Of a stretch of 61,021 nt of DNA, positions 43,201-52,831 are shown piece by piece. The position numbers and the translations under genes are program-made. How positions within the stretch are numbered: the stretch's first letter is position 1; every line of letters starts with the position of its first letter. The DNA is from a virus. The stretch lies in the IMG/VR virus record IMGVR_UViG_3300030060_003974, positions 1 through 61,021 of that record, one strand, 5' to 3'. A model generated the notes under the pieces. The model was not told the origin of the DNA and did not search any database. It saw nothing but the letters and a program-made list of their open reading frames with translations.

Positions 43201-46200
43201 ATGCTATTGCAGGAAAAGTTGCATCAGGTACTGAGTTGACTACAGAGGACTTATCTATATTAAAAGAAATAGAAAAAGAAGTGGCTGCTGAAGAAAAATC
43301 TGCTCCTAAAAAGAAAGCACCTAAAAAGAAAGCACCTAAAAAGAAAGTGCCTAAGAAGAAAGCACCATCCAAAAAAACTCCTAAGCCAAAGGCAAAACCA
43401 AAAGCTACTACTAAAAAAGCAGTAAGAGGACAGCAAGAGGAAGAGGCGGTTGTCGAAAAACCAACACAAACTGAATTACAGTTTGAGGAAGATTTGTCTG
43501 AAACAGGAACAGCTGCTGTAGGAAACCCTACAGAAATAGCTAATCCAGAACAAGAGCTGCAGAATAAGATTAATGATATTGAAATAGAAAGAGATGGAGA
43601 TATTGAAATGGTACAAGAAGAAATAAGTTCAGTAAAGATAGATTTAAAAAATGATTTAAAAAAACCTGGCCTTACTAAAATTGAAAAATTAGAACTTAGA
43701 GAAGATGCAAAAGCAACTCTTGATGACCTTAAATTTGATATAAGTGAAATAAAAGCTGAGGCTAGAAAAGCAATAACTCAAGCCAAAAAAGACGCAAAGA
43801 AAGGAATAAGCGATAGAAGTCAAATAAACTTCAAACAAAGCTATGATATGTCATTAGTAAAACCATCAGATAAAATAGACATAAACTCTCTTATAAAAGA
43901 TATACAAAATAAAAAACAGAAAGTTTGGTTCTGGACAGCCGATCAGCTTGGTGCAGGTATGGTAGACGGGCAGATGATGGATGCTGGCCCGAGCTATGCT
44001 TTACAGCCAGAAAACAGAGAAAAAGGTATTATATGGGCTGCTTCAAAGTCCCCTAAATTAATTAATGACAAAATAAAAGAATCAGATTATATTTTTATAA
44101 TGAGTGGTTCTCCAACAAAATCTCAACTGTTTAATAAAAAAGTATATGATGCTTTTGTAAATAAACTAGGAGACTTCAATGTATTTAAAAAAGAAGTACT
44201 TGGTATGAAAAAAGTAGTTGGAGTTGTTAAGAATATTTTAAACAAACATGAGGGGTGGGCTTCATTAAGAAGAAGCCCTGAAAGAAAGGCTTTTTTAAAT
44301 GCTCTAGTAAATCAATTTGATAAAAAAGGTACAGAATTAAAATTACTTTTAGAAAAACAAAATGCTGTAATAGATTTAAATAAATTTAGAGATGGCTTCT
44401 ATAAGGCAAACAACTTTGGCATGAATGATATTATGCTAGTTTTAAAACCAACTAAAGCTGGTGGTCAGTCTCAACATTCTACTTATGGTACTGATATTTT
44501 AGGAGAGGTAGTAGGTGTTCCTGACAGAAAAGTAAACGCATTCAATATAATGCCTGCAGAACTAAGAGCTAAATATGAAAGACCATTAACTTTATCGGAA
44601 CAATCTCAAGCTGTAGCTCCTTATGGTATTGGTGTAAGAGATGTGGAGTTAACTGAAAGACAGCAAAAAAACTTTGCAAGGTTTATTGATAACTACCAAA
44701 TTAATGAAAGAGGATTTATGCCATCTACGGTATTTGACGTAGGAAGATTAAAAAGAGAAGCAAAGGAATTTGGATATGGTGTAAGAGTCGCAAGATACAG
44801 AGAGGGGTATAGAGCTGGAGAAATATCTGGGTATTACTTAACTAAAGGTGGTAAATTCTTTAATCCTCGTGCTAGATATCAAATGATAGATTCTAACAAT
44901 CCTATTGAGGTTGTTGTTGATGCTAGAAAAAACAAAATATCAGACGCAGCTATAAAAATAAAGCTTAGAGCAGATGGGTTAACCACCTCTCAAATAGCTG
45001 CAGCTTTAGAAAACGCTGAACTTTTTGCAGACATAAGCACTCAAGTGCCTTCAGCCTTTTTAATTTTAGGTGATAAGGTTGGAAGAAAAGTATATAAACG
45101 TGTAGTTGACTTTGTACAAAAAACAAATATAGAAAACGCTAAAAAGAAATACAGAATAAGCGATGCAGAAATGGCTGCTATAGCTGATAAAAAAGAAAAG
45201 GCGTTAAGAAAAAAAGCTAAATTAAAATCTCCTGATACAATTAAAGATGAGATAGCTGACTTTACAGCAAGGATGAAAAAGAAAAATCCAAAGCTTACTC
45301 AAGATGAATTGAATGAGTTGGCTGTAAAAAAAGCTAATGATATAAATAGAGTAGAAGAGAAGAAGCTTAATACAGTTAACAAAGCCATGAGAAAGTTTCG
45401 TGAAGACCAGGTTAAAAGAAATAACTCTAAACCAGCTAAACTAACAAAGGCAGAAATTATTGATCAAGCCATAGAGGTTTTACAAACTGACCCTGCTTAC
45501 ATAGATGCTGCAGGTAAAGTAGAAGGTAAGTCAGACTTACAAAGTCTAATGGTGGATCAGCTAATTGTGGCGCTGTCTACCAAAGCTGCGCTTGATACTA
45601 ACACCAAGGTTGAACAAGCTAAACAAAGAATAAAAAAACAAACTAAAGGTAAGGTTAAGATAAACACTAAGAAAGATTTATTTTATACACAAACTCAGTT
45701 AATTAATTTAATTAAGAAAACCATACCAGCTGCTCAGTTTAACAAGAAGCAAGTTAAAGACCTTATGGCTAAGGTAAGAGATTTAGTGAAGCCAGGGATA
45801 AATGTAGAACAAATATTTGACGAGGTTGTTGCTGAAATAAACACTATCAATAGTAAAATTTTACAACAAGAAATGACTGGTATACTAACTAAAAAGTATG
45901 AGAGTAAAAGTGGTGGTGTAACTAAAGCAAAACAGATAATAGGTGATGTAGCGGCTAGAATCAAAAACATACTTAAAAACTCTTTAGTAGAAGAAAATAA
46001 AAACTTAGACCTAGCTGAATTAGACAACCAGGTGACTAAGAAAAATGCTCAGCTTCAAGATAGGATGAATGAATTAGAGGCTGAAATAAAAGGTACTCCA
46101 GAAAACGTTGAGGAGCTTGTAAACGAGATGGCTGATATACAATTAGCTATGATGATTAACAGCACTTTAACTTTAGAAGACAGCTCTACAGCTAAAGTAC

Positions 46201-48965
46201 AAGAGTTAAGCGCTATATTACAAAACTTAGATGAGTTGCTAATAGATGGTAATACACAATTAAAACTTGCTAAACAAGCTCAGTATCAAGCCCATCTTGA
46301 AAATATCAATGCGGCATATGAAGCTATTACAGGGGAGAAATTAGATTTAGGTATAAAAGAAAACATAGAAAAGGCTAAGAAAAAAATTGCTGAGACTAAA
46401 ACACAGAAAGAACAAAATGCTTCTAAGATATTTTTACTTAGTAGAATGATGAGTACAATAGCTTCAGGGTTAAGCTACTTCCGTGATGCTACTTCAGGTC
46501 TTTCATTATTGATGGAGAAAATTGATGTACTTCCTGGTGAATTGTTTGGTGGGGTGATGCAAGATTTAGTGTACGAAAAAATAAACGAATCTAGTTATGC
46601 TTTTAAACAGTTTCAGATTGATAATCAAAAAATGTTAGAAGACAAAGCTATTGAATTATTTGTAGACCCTAGGTTCTTAGGTATCAAGAAACCCTCATTT
46701 ATAAAAAGAAGACAGGCTCGTAACGCTTTGCGAGACATGAATATTCCTGCTAATAAAAAAGGAGGGTTACTAGGTAGGGCTGGAAGGAAACTAAGATCTA
46801 TGTTTACTAGAGCGGGTGCAAAAGAAATTTATACCACTTTTACTAAAGGAGTTAGAAGAGATGCTGATGGTAACCCTATATTTAGAGACCAAGCTGCTGT
46901 TGACCAGGCGTTAGCTGATTATAAAAATGCTACAGGATTTTTTAACAGACTGCGTAAGAAAGCCATACTAAGAGGGGTGATGGATAAAAACGTAATTGAT
47001 TTAAGTGATGGACAAACTTATTATTTATACAATCAATACAAAGACCCTCGTAATCATATAAATTTTGAAAACTCTCCAGATATTGGGAAGGATCATGCTC
47101 GTATTATGCAACAGCTTGAGGAGTCTATGTCAGATGAATTAAAAGCTTGGGCTGACTGGCAAGTGAATGAGCTTTATCCTTTTCTATATACAAGATATAA
47201 CAGAGTGTTTAAGAAATTATACCACACTAATTTAAACTGGAATAGATACTATGCAGGTAGATTATATTTAGATGGAGTAGAAAGAGATGCTGTAAACTTA
47301 ACAGGTAAACCTAATATTTATAAAAAAGATGGTGTTACAAGCGCATCTATGTTTGATAGAGTCCACCATAATAATGCTATTGAACTAGCAAATGGTAATG
47401 ATGTGTTGTCTACATACTTGACTGATATGGATTGGTTTGCTGCTTACGGAGAAAGTATAAACGAAATTAGTAAGATGTTTGGTAATTCAGTTATAGCTGG
47501 CGCAATAAAAGCTAAAGAAGGAAAATTCTTTTACGATACTGTTATTAAAATTATAGATGAAATAGCAGGTAGAGGAATACAAGCTTCAGGAGCAAATAAA
47601 TTTATTAACGTAACAAATAACTTCTTCTTAACTACACGATTAGCTTTAACACCAATTCTTGCAATAAAACAATTATTATCTACGGTAACGTATGTAGGAG
47701 ATATTGGTGTAGTAAACTGGTTAAAATACGCAGGTATGATGACAGCAAACACTCTAACTTTTGGAAAGTTCGGTAAAGGTTTTGCGGGAGCTGCAAAAGA
47801 AATATTTGCAAACTCACCGTACATGAAAGACAGATACAGTGCAGGATTCCAAAGAACACTAGAGGCTTATGATGGAACAAAAGAAACAAGATTAGTAGGA
47901 TCGAGTGGTCAATCGTATCTACAGTTTGTTATGGACTTTAACTTATTTTTCTCAAAGCTGGGTGATGCTGGAGCGATATTCTTAGGTGGTATTCCTAACT
48001 ATTTGTACTTTAAAGAACAGGCTCGTAAGACTAACCCTGATGCTACAGAACAAGAAATTATTGATATTGCAATAAAGCAGTTTCAAAGAAACACTAAAAA
48101 TACTCAGCAGTCTTCAGACCTTCAAGATAAAGATATTTACCAAATGGGAGGTAGCGCCTTAAGGTATTTAAATATGTTTAAAACATCTCCTAAACAATAT
48201 TTAAGAAACTCTATGTATTCACAGATACAATTAGGTAGAAAAATTGGAGCTGCAACCAAAGCAATATTCCAAGGTAAAAATCCCTTAACAGCGATGAGTC
48301 AAGCAGGAAAAGGAACATTTGCAGAAAACTTAAGAAACTGGTTCTTATACCACGTTACAATGCCTGTTAGTTTCCAGTACGTAAGTATGGGATTGCCTGG
48401 TTTATTAAAGCCAGAGTTTGATGATGAAGATATTAATGATTTAGCTAGAGCTGCTGTATTAGGTAATGTAAATGCTGTATTTATTTTAGGTGACTTAATT
48501 AAAGCAGCTACAGATTTAACGATAGGAGGAAAAAGATATGGTGAAGATGCAGGTATCAATTTACCTATCTATGAGCTGTATGAAAACTTTGGTAAAAACT
48601 ATGTAAAAATGATAACTGTAAAAGACCCTCAATTAAAATATTTCTATGCTGTAAAAGCTTTTGCTGGTATAGGAGACATGGTAGGTCTTCCAGGATCAAA
48701 AGGAGTTCAACTGTTCCATCATTTAGATAAAATAAGTAATGGACGAATAAGTAATAATGAAAAGTTAATGAGAGCTTTAGGATTTAGCGAGTATATAGTA
48801 AAGCAAAGTTTCCCACAAGAAGAAAAACCACCTGTAGGGTTAACTAACAAAGAAAAAAGAGAGTGGAAAATAAAACAAGAACGAAAGAAAAGTGGTAAAG
48901 GCCCAGTCTTAACTAATAGGGAAAAAAGAGAAAAGAAAATGAGAGAAAAAAAGAAAAGAAAATAA
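40299..48965 (+). CDS. Giant polyvalent virion/ejection protein (2888 aa)
   Basis: The largest gene. In order: acidic Pro/Glu-rich segment (about 70-120), Gly/Ala-rich membrane-seeking region (about 240-347), zinc-metallopeptidase motif HEVGH with H838, E839 and H842, Lys/Ala/Pro tail-like repeat (about 1001-1045), a mixed domain (about 1190-1470), long coiled coils (about 1600-2060), a C-terminal domain with hydrophobic helices (about 2440-2490), and a final Lys/Arg-rich tail. It fits the polyvalent-protein class injected with phage DNA and the gp16 position of an ejectosome. The peptidase may cut host or wall proteins. Role by family logic. Confidence 0.82.
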   Translation: MEERLKKLYENALKYFDLPEYEQFAVDMQDAEKMERLRDNMVEHYDMPPIEQMLQDFGVEKKNPDGVPVVPGGPGSPDAPSNFNPDQEDTESPTTPQETPPSSDTGSEEIIEEEVIPVEEEAPVEEVEEEGLFDTITIDNVGEAPVIAGGFNPQGERLTAIEKYLGYNDVTDFFGDMYRASEVGAAQADAVDEYMALATKSAENVTASDIEDYLRVLEKLENQPESKEMEQFRRVSAANGGGFMGMMVGLMQNFSIAPAVMIQSIRSMMNAYSLATGGVSAVAVGKASAAASAGLASAAASWTGPGAAAAGALGGLIGGTAGAIGGFIGGATTALEGALSFGEFFKEEMERQDLPINAESVREILNQPATMSRVRNRALARGFTIGGVEALTFGLSKGAVTGIAKVGTQGVKTGILKGTIKGTKAIQASNISAGIAAYTIEAGGGSLGEVLGRVAADQEMDEIDIFLEGIAGTSTAPISLASGLLKVPKYKINGQLATQADIDALVKKVEDGGMTMEELASPELNIEVFNDPARKKIITDARSYAKLGLELDPNITEFADKKLAIDLEYKKRAIKNPDLETSKETIKKIDKVLKAISNKYNGTLDAEAKAELIKEGVENPTPEQIKEKSDAIFKQVTESVDVQKLTTGRSKVGKRDESEQETTEQGQEKTEAEVAETEKTEVTDQDAIDALNEEGITDPTDKQVTDKKQSLQVEVDKLEEQKEPAMQRNESTETETTTKDGSKIKVAVEKVMDNLFNYQGKPITNKVARVAYNKTVNIAKRAAKAVKKILPETKIVLVEDPDTFTLLTGKPDAAGEYSVADNTIYINTSKATTATIAHEVGHAAFIQALKKSEKNITGVTTRMFESLRKSKALDKISVTYTDVRTGKKVKESLQDYLNKFAEQYESNLQNEEKLMEAIGFLAGNFSRLDIKEQGTVRKFVNKILKALKLDRFVNEVTKTDKQIVQFMNAIAGKVASGTELTTEDLSILKEIEKEVAAEEKSAPKKKAPKKKAPKKKVPKKKAPSKKTPKPKAKPKATTKKAVRGQQEEEAVVEKPTQTELQFEEDLSETGTAAVGNPTEIANPEQELQNKINDIEIERDGDIEMVQEEISSVKIDLKNDLKKPGLTKIEKLELREDAKATLDDLKFDISEIKAEARKAITQAKKDAKKGISDRSQINFKQSYDMSLVKPSDKIDINSLIKDIQNKKQKVWFWTADQLGAGMVDGQMMDAGPSYALQPENREKGIIWAASKSPKLINDKIKESDYIFIMSGSPTKSQLFNKKVYDAFVNKLGDFNVFKKEVLGMKKVVGVVKNILNKHEGWASLRRSPERKAFLNALVNQFDKKGTELKLLLEKQNAVIDLNKFRDGFYKANNFGMNDIMLVLKPTKAGGQSQHSTYGTDILGEVVGVPDRKVNAFNIMPAELRAKYERPLTLSEQSQAVAPYGIGVRDVELTERQQKNFARFIDNYQINERGFMPSTVFDVGRLKREAKEFGYGVRVARYREGYRAGEISGYYLTKGGKFFNPRARYQMIDSNNPIEVVVDARKNKISDAAIKIKLRADGLTTSQIAAALENAELFADISTQVPSAFLILGDKVGRKVYKRVVDFVQKTNIENAKKKYRISDAEMAAIADKKEKALRKKAKLKSPDTIKDEIADFTARMKKKNPKLTQDELNELAVKKANDINRVEEKKLNTVNKAMRKFREDQVKRNNSKPAKLTKAEIIDQAIEVLQTDPAYIDAAGKVEGKSDLQSLMVDQLIVALSTKAALDTNTKVEQAKQRIKKQTKGKVKINTKKDLFYTQTQLINLIKKTIPAAQFNKKQVKDLMAKVRDLVKPGINVEQIFDEVVAEINTINSKILQQEMTGILTKKYESKSGGVTKAKQIIGDVAARIKNILKNSLVEENKNLDLAELDNQVTKKNAQLQDRMNELEAEIKGTPENVEELVNEMADIQLAMMINSTLTLEDSSTAKVQELSAILQNLDELLIDGNTQLKLAKQAQYQAHLENINAAYEAITGEKLDLGIKENIEKAKKKIAETKTQKEQNASKIFLLSRMMSTIASGLSYFRDATSGLSLLMEKIDVLPGELFGGVMQDLVYEKINESSYAFKQFQIDNQKMLEDKAIELFVDPRFLGIKKPSFIKRRQARNALRDMNIPANKKGGLLGRAGRKLRSMFTRAGAKEIYTTFTKGVRRDADGNPIFRDQAAVDQALADYKNATGFFNRLRKKAILRGVMDKNVIDLSDGQTYYLYNQYKDPRNHINFENSPDIGKDHARIMQQLEESMSDELKAWADWQVNELYPFLYTRYNRVFKKLYHTNLNWNRYYAGRLYLDGVERDAVNLTGKPNIYKKDGVTSASMFDRVHHNNAIELANGNDVLSTYLTDMDWFAAYGESINEISKMFGNSVIAGAIKAKEGKFFYDTVIKIIDEIAGRGIQASGANKFINVTNNFFLTTRLALTPILAIKQLLSTVTYVGDIGVVNWLKYAGMMTANTLTFGKFGKGFAGAAKEIFANSPYMKDRYSAGFQRTLEAYDGTKETRLVGSSGQSYLQFVMDFNLFFSKLGDAGAIFLGGIPNYLYFKEQARKTNPDATEQEIIDIAIKQFQRNTKNTQQSSDLQDKDIYQMGGSALRYLNMFKTSPKQYLRNSMYSQIQLGRKIGAATKAIFQGKNPLTAMSQAGKGTFAENLRNWFLYHVTMPVSFQYVSMGLPGLLKPEFDDEDINDLARAAVLGNVNAVFILGDLIKAATDLTIGGKRYGEDAGINLPIYELYENFGKNYVKMITVKDPQLKYFYAVKAFAGIGDMVGLPGSKGVQLFHHLDKISNGRISNNEKLMRALGFSEYIVKQSFPQEEKPPVGLTNKEKREWKIKQERKKSGKGPVLTNREKREKKMREKKKRK

Positions 48966-49213
48966 TGTCACAGTTTGATGAGCATAAATGTATGGATCAA
49001 AGCTATCAGGTAATTACTGGTAGAAAATCTTTTGAAGACCTTTTAGAAGAAGAGGAAGATGTGGCTCTTATGTTTAATCCTACCCGACCAATTATAGTAA
49101 TGGTAGATGATATCTACGACATACTAATAGATTACTTCGCCTCAATTGAGGAGTATGAAAAATGTCAAGAAATTTTAGATATAAAAAATTTAGCAAAGGC
49201 GATTCAAGAGTGA
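48965..49213 (+). CDS. Hypothetical acidic protein (82 aa)
   Basis: Last rightward gene; overlaps the stop of the giant gene by one base and the convergent gene at 49204-49368 by 10 nt. Contains LLEEEEDVALMF and a helical end. No domain recognised. No terminator is visible between it and the opposing module. Confidence 0.72.
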   Translation: MSQFDEHKCMDQSYQVITGRKSFEDLLEEEEDVALMFNPTRPIIVMVDDIYDILIDYFASIEEYEKCQEILDIKNLAKAIQE

Positions 49214-49368
49214 AATATTCTAGGCCTTCTTACTTTGATGAGGTCTATCGAAGCTATTGATCTGTTACGCATATATTGCTCTATAGACTTATCAATGTCA
49301 TCAGTTCTTAATTCTACAGAATCTTTAGTCCCATCTGTCAAAGTATATTTTACTAGGTAAGTTTTCAT
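49204..49368 (-). CDS. Hypothetical small protein (54 aa)
   Basis: Fifty-four codons, ATG at 49368. Starts MKTYLVKYTLTDG with a beta-hairpin-like pattern, then DDIDKSIEQYMRNRSIASIDLIKVRR. It abuts the stop of the phosphoesterase gene, so it is the 3'-most gene of the leftward replication operon. Function unknown. Confidence 0.65.
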   Translation of the reverse strand: MKTYLVKYTLTDGTKDSVELRTDDIDKSIEQYMRNRSIASIDLIKVRRPRIFHS

Positions 49369-50460
49369 TTAAAAATAATGTGTTAGTCTAGCGACTTGAC
49401 CAGTGGTTTTTTCGTGTATAAAACCCTCGCAAGCTAAAGGTGCGCCAGTGTAACCTTTTCTTGAATGCCAGCTATCTGCTGAAGAAGGAGATCTCATATA
49501 CTCTACAGTCACTCCTATAAAATCTTTTCCGTCTCTCCATTTGTGTTTTATTTTATGATGCAAATGATGTAAGTACCAATACCTATGGGTAGTTAATGCC
49601 CAGTCTTTCGGGTTTTCTTGAGCCATTAATAACGGGAGGTTATCCATCTTCGCTCCATCCCCATGCTCTATCCCAAGCAAATTAGTTCCATAAGAATAAT
49701 ACTTTCGATGAGAAACACTGATGTCAAACTTTACATCTTTAGCTTTTCTAAACCAGCTTTTTAAAGTATGAGCTAAATGAAAACCTGATTGGTAATCGTG
49801 ATTACTCATACTATGAACTACATCTACAGGCCCTATCTTTCTTAACATTTCCACACACTTTACATAAAGCATTAAAGCTATCTCATAATGCTCCCACCAT
49901 TTACCATCAGTATCTTGATAAGTTCCTTTAGTAGTAGTAGAGTAAACATTGTCAATATGTAAAATATCGTTTCCTATGCAGAATAAAACACGATCTATAT
50001 CAAACCCTTTAGATTTTTCAATCAACCCTGTAACACCCTCTAAAACTCTTTTAACAGCAGTTTCACAATCATATTTCTGATTTGTCTCTATCTCGTTTGC
50101 ATATTTCCCAATATGTACATCAGCAGGGTTTATAACCAACAGGTGTGATCCTTTTTTTCTTTTTATGGTTGGGTAGTCTGGAGAATAGTCAGCTACAAAC
50201 TTATTAACTTTAGCAAACAACTGCTGTTCATCTAGCCCGATATTCTCTTTGGTTACAATAGAAAATCTATATTCGCCACTCCCACTCTGCCAGTGTTTAA
50301 CACTTACGACATCCTTTTTATCTATACCTCTTTCATCTAGATGTAGATCAAGAGCTGTGTTGTTGTTTATATTATCTAGATTTGTGGCTCTTTTTTGTAG
50401 AATATAATCTACCTCTTCGTGAGACAGCCTTAGTCTTTTACCGTAATTTTTAGATTTCAT
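49369..50460 (-). CDS. Calcineurin-like metallophosphoesterase
   Basis: Protein of 363 residues. The metal-binding signature is present in order: D-x-H in NPADVHIGKY (about 110-118), GND (about 164), NHD in SMSNHDYQSG (about 218), HGD in GIEHGDGAK (about 265), and a His cluster HHLHHK (about 297) in place of GHxH. These are the five motifs of the Mre11/SbcD-like fold. It could be a phage DNA nuclease/phosphatase acting with the replication module. The substrate is unknown; an Mre11-type nuclease is one option. Confidence 0.85.
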   Translation of the reverse strand: MKSKNYGKRLRLSHEEVDYILQKRATNLDNINNNTALDLHLDERGIDKKDVVSVKHWQSGSGEYRFSIVTKENIGLDEQQLFAKVNKFVADYSPDYPTIKRKKGSHLLVINPADVHIGKYANEIETNQKYDCETAVKRVLEGVTGLIEKSKGFDIDRVLFCIGNDILHIDNVYSTTTKGTYQDTDGKWWEHYEIALMLYVKCVEMLRKIGPVDVVHSMSNHDYQSGFHLAHTLKSWFRKAKDVKFDISVSHRKYYSYGTNLLGIEHGDGAKMDNLPLLMAQENPKDWALTTHRYWYLHHLHHKIKHKWRDGKDFIGVTVEYMRSPSSADSWHSRKGYTGAPLACEGFIHEKTTGQVARLTHYF

Positions 50461-50641
50461 CAGATAGAGATTGAATTAAGTCAGCAAGAACTTTAATTAA
50501 ATTTTGTGCCTTCTTCCTTGCTTCCTCATGCTCTCTATCCATTAAGTCTTCGTAGATATCATTTCCAAAGTCGTGAATACTATTAGACACGAAGTTAATG
50601 TGGCTAATGGTATTAACGTCATCTCTGGAAACTCTAGACAT
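50450..50641 (-). CDS. Hypothetical small protein (63 aa)
   Basis: Charged helical protein, overlapping the phosphoesterase start by 11 nt and the upstream gene's end by 8 nt. No domain recognised. The acidic C-terminus (LIQSLSDEI) suggests a protein-interaction tail. Confidence 0.7.
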   Translation of the reverse strand: MSRVSRDDVNTISHINFVSNSIHDFGNDIYEDLMDREHEEARKKAQNLIKVLADLIQSLSDEI

Positions 50642-51056
50642 TTATTTTTTCTTGGATAGCTTTTATATTATTAGATAGTTCTTGTACTTGTAAATTTAGT
50701 AATTTATTTTGTTTAACCAAATTATTCACGGTGTTTTTAAGTAACACAGGATTTAGCTCAATGTATTCTTGACAGTCCATTTTCCATACTTGCATGGCTT
50801 TAGAATAGTTTCTGTTAAGGTTTTTATCTACTTCAACTTCATTTTTAAAATTTCTTAACGCAGACATTACAGTAACATGATTCATACCGAATTGTTTTCC
50901 GATGAATTGATAAGTCATTCCTAACTCTTGTCTTAAAATAGCGTAACAAATAGCTCTAGCTTGAATAAATTCTGTTTTACGACATCTTAGAGAAGGATCT
51001 ACTCCTAATATATCTTTAACTATTCCCTTTAAGGCGTTGGTCTTTGCAATATTCAT
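50634..51056 (-). CDS. DnaA domain IV-like DNA-binding protein (140 aa)
   Basis: Residues about 22-75 match DnaA domain IV: FIQARAICYAILRQELGMTYQFIGKQFG, then NHVTVMSALRNF as the recognition helix. The rest (about 105-140) is a coiled coil (LLKNTVNNLVKQNKLLNLQ). It lacks the AAA+ ATPase. It may bind origin-like DNA or act as a regulator. A second protein of this type is encoded at 57491, so the phage makes two. Confidence 0.82.
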   Translation of the reverse strand: MNIAKTNALKGIVKDILGVDPSLRCRKTEFIQARAICYAILRQELGMTYQFIGKQFGMNHVTVMSALRNFKNEVEVDKNLNRNYSKAMQVWKMDCQEYIELNPVLLKNTVNNLVKQNKLLNLQVQELSNNIKAIQEKINV

Positions 51057-51372
51057 TTGATTTTATATATAAATTTAAATTCATTAAGTCTAAATATTCA
51101 TCCATAGAAATTATTTCTATGTCAGAAAGAATTGGGTTGTCTCCTAAAGGTCTTACAAGTTCTAATGCAAAAGCCACTGGCTTATTATTATACATAACCA
51201 ACCCGCCTACTACATAAGAAACTAAGTTACTGCTAGGAATATACCTGAGATTCTTTTCGATAAACTCAGCTATTCTTACACTTAACGGAAACTCTATGTC
51301 TTGTAGGTTTTCAATAAAGAAATCATCTATATCGTACTTCCTAACCTCTGTATATTTCGGTTTTACATCCAT
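51016..51372 (-). CDS. Hypothetical protein (118 aa)
   Basis: Mixed alpha/beta protein overlapping both neighbours (41 nt with the DnaA-like gene, 32 nt with the VRR-NUC gene). Contains SVRIAEFIEKNLRYIPSSNLVSYVVGGLVMYNNKPVAFALE. No family recognised. The long overlaps make translational coupling likely. Confidence 0.68.
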   Translation of the reverse strand: MDVKPKYTEVRKYDIDDFFIENLQDIEFPLSVRIAEFIEKNLRYIPSSNLVSYVVGGLVMYNNKPVAFALELVRPLGDNPILSDIEIISMDEYLDLMNLNLYIKSNEYCKDQRLKGNS

Positions 51373-51580
51373 GATCTCTAAGTTGTTTTAATCTAAATTC
51401 TTGAAGCCGAGAAACTTTACCACCCGATGTTTTGCATTCACTAAACAAAACATCTGCGTCAGGTGGTATAGCTAATAAATCGGGAATACCGTTCTTATTA
51501 GTCTTAATGAGTTTAATAACAAAATACCCCTCGCTTTCCAACTCTTTTATTCTCTTGCTTTGTATTCTTTGTTCTGTCAT
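51341..51580 (-). CDS. VRR-NUC domain nuclease
   Basis: Stand-alone VRR-NUC domain of 79 residues, of the PD-(D/E)XK fold, common in phages. Seen: NGIPDLLAI (30-38) with the catalytic Asp, FSECKT (46-51) with E-x-K, and GGKVSRLQEFRLKQL. Likely a structure-specific endonuclease, often resolving flaps or junctions. Adjacent to the SNF2-type helicase, with which such nucleases commonly pair. Confidence 0.88.
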   Translation of the reverse strand: MTEQRIQSKRIKELESEGYFVIKLIKTNKNGIPDLLAIPPDADVLFSECKTSGGKVSRLQEFRLKQLRDHGCKTEIYRG

Positions 51581-51583
51581 TTA

Positions 51584-52831
51584 CTACAAATCTAACAAAT
51601 CTCTTTTAAAATGATTAAGAGTGTAGTCCTTTTTCTTTAACACAGCCTTGTATATTTTATACTCAATACCACCTTCAGAAAACACCCAATAAATTTTATT
51701 ATACTTTCTCTCTTTAGTAGTCATCCTATCTCTTGATTGCCAATAAGATGTAGCGCTGAAATCAATATTGTAATAAACTAAAGCTTCAGCATTACGTAAG
51801 CTTATACCTTCCCTACCACTTACAATTTGTAATGCAATATTCTTGTTGGTATGGTCAAAAGTGTAAAGATCAGTACACACACTATCTCCAAATATTTTCT
51901 TAATAGCATTCAGCTCTTCCTTAAATTTGTAAAATATAGCTATCTTTTTAGTACCAAATTGTTTTCTAATAAAATTAGCTTTATTATAATTTAAAACAGT
52001 AGAGTTTCCAGACTCAAACTTTACAGTACCTGAATATAATTGATGTAGCTTCATCATAAGTTTTACTGCAGTGTCAGCCAAGACAACCTCTTCCTTACCC
52101 TCAACAACCAAGTTTTTCTTTAACAACCTAATCACATCAGCAGTGTATTTATCTATAGGAACAGTAAGTATTTCTTCATTAGTCTTAGTAATGAATCCCG
52201 CATCCTTTTGAGAATAATTAATAGTATAGGGTTTCATCTTTCGTAATATTTCCTCTCTACCACGTGAGTAATCATTTACCATTAAACTGCTCAACTTTTT
52301 TTGAAACACATCAACATATCTTTTACAAAAAGAATAAAAGTTTTTATGTTCTGCAAAAGGATTCATAGGTATACCATAAACCTGATGATACATTTGACTG
52401 TAAGACTCAGGAGTAGGTGTACCACTCATTAGAATAACATAAGCGTTACGTGATATACGAAGTAATTCTTTAACATCCTTTGCTCTTTTACTAGGCTTAG
52501 GAAATGCACCCAAACCATGTGCTTCATCTATAATTACTGCATCCCATAAAATCACAGGTAGTTTATGCATAGACTCATAATTAATAACGTGTAAATCAAA
52601 AGATGGTTTTAATAAATCGTAATCAGCCTCAATGCTTGAGATAGCTTTTTTCTTTGTAAGAAACAAAACCTTTGGGGTTTTTTGAGAATGATTTAGAATC
52701 CTATGACATAAACCCATTGAGGTTAAAGTCTTTCCTGTTCTAACTTCCATAGCTAGATACAGAAACTTATATTTTTGTAACACCTGTAACCCTTGTGTTA
52801 TAATTAACTTTTGATAATCTCTAAATTCCAT
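51584..52831 (-). CDS. SNF2/DEAH-type SF2 helicase
   Basis: I choose the ATG at 52831 (415 residues, MEFRDYQKLII), which overlaps the upstream stop by 11 nt; an earlier frame opening lies inside the primase gene. Motifs: I EVRTGKT (about 30-37), II DEAH (about 102), III SGTPTP (about 134) and VI QSRDRM (about 363). Phage SNF2-type DNA translocase/helicase, probably for replication or recombination with the VRR-NUC nuclease. Confidence 0.9.
   Translation of the reverse strand: MEFRDYQKLIITQGLQVLQKYKFLYLAMEVRTGKTLTSMGLCHRILNHSQKTPKVLFLTKKKAISSIEADYDLLKPSFDLHVINYESMHKLPVILWDAVIIDEAHGLGAFPKPSKRAKDVKELLRISRNAYVILMSGTPTPESYSQMYHQVYGIPMNPFAEHKNFYSFCKRYVDVFQKKLSSLMVNDYSRGREEILRKMKPYTINYSQKDAGFITKTNEEILTVPIDKYTADVIRLLKKNLVVEGKEEVVLADTAVKLMMKLHQLYSGTVKFESGNSTVLNYNKANFIRKQFGTKKIAIFYKFKEELNAIKKIFGDSVCTDLYTFDHTNKNIALQIVSGREGISLRNAEALVYYNIDFSATSYWQSRDRMTTKERKYNKIYWVFSEGGIEYKIYKAVLKKKDYTLNHFKRDLLDL

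Noticed and set aside
49298-49304. CTGATGA on the minus strand near 49300
   Set aside because: Within a small coding gene, without partner stems or GAAA.
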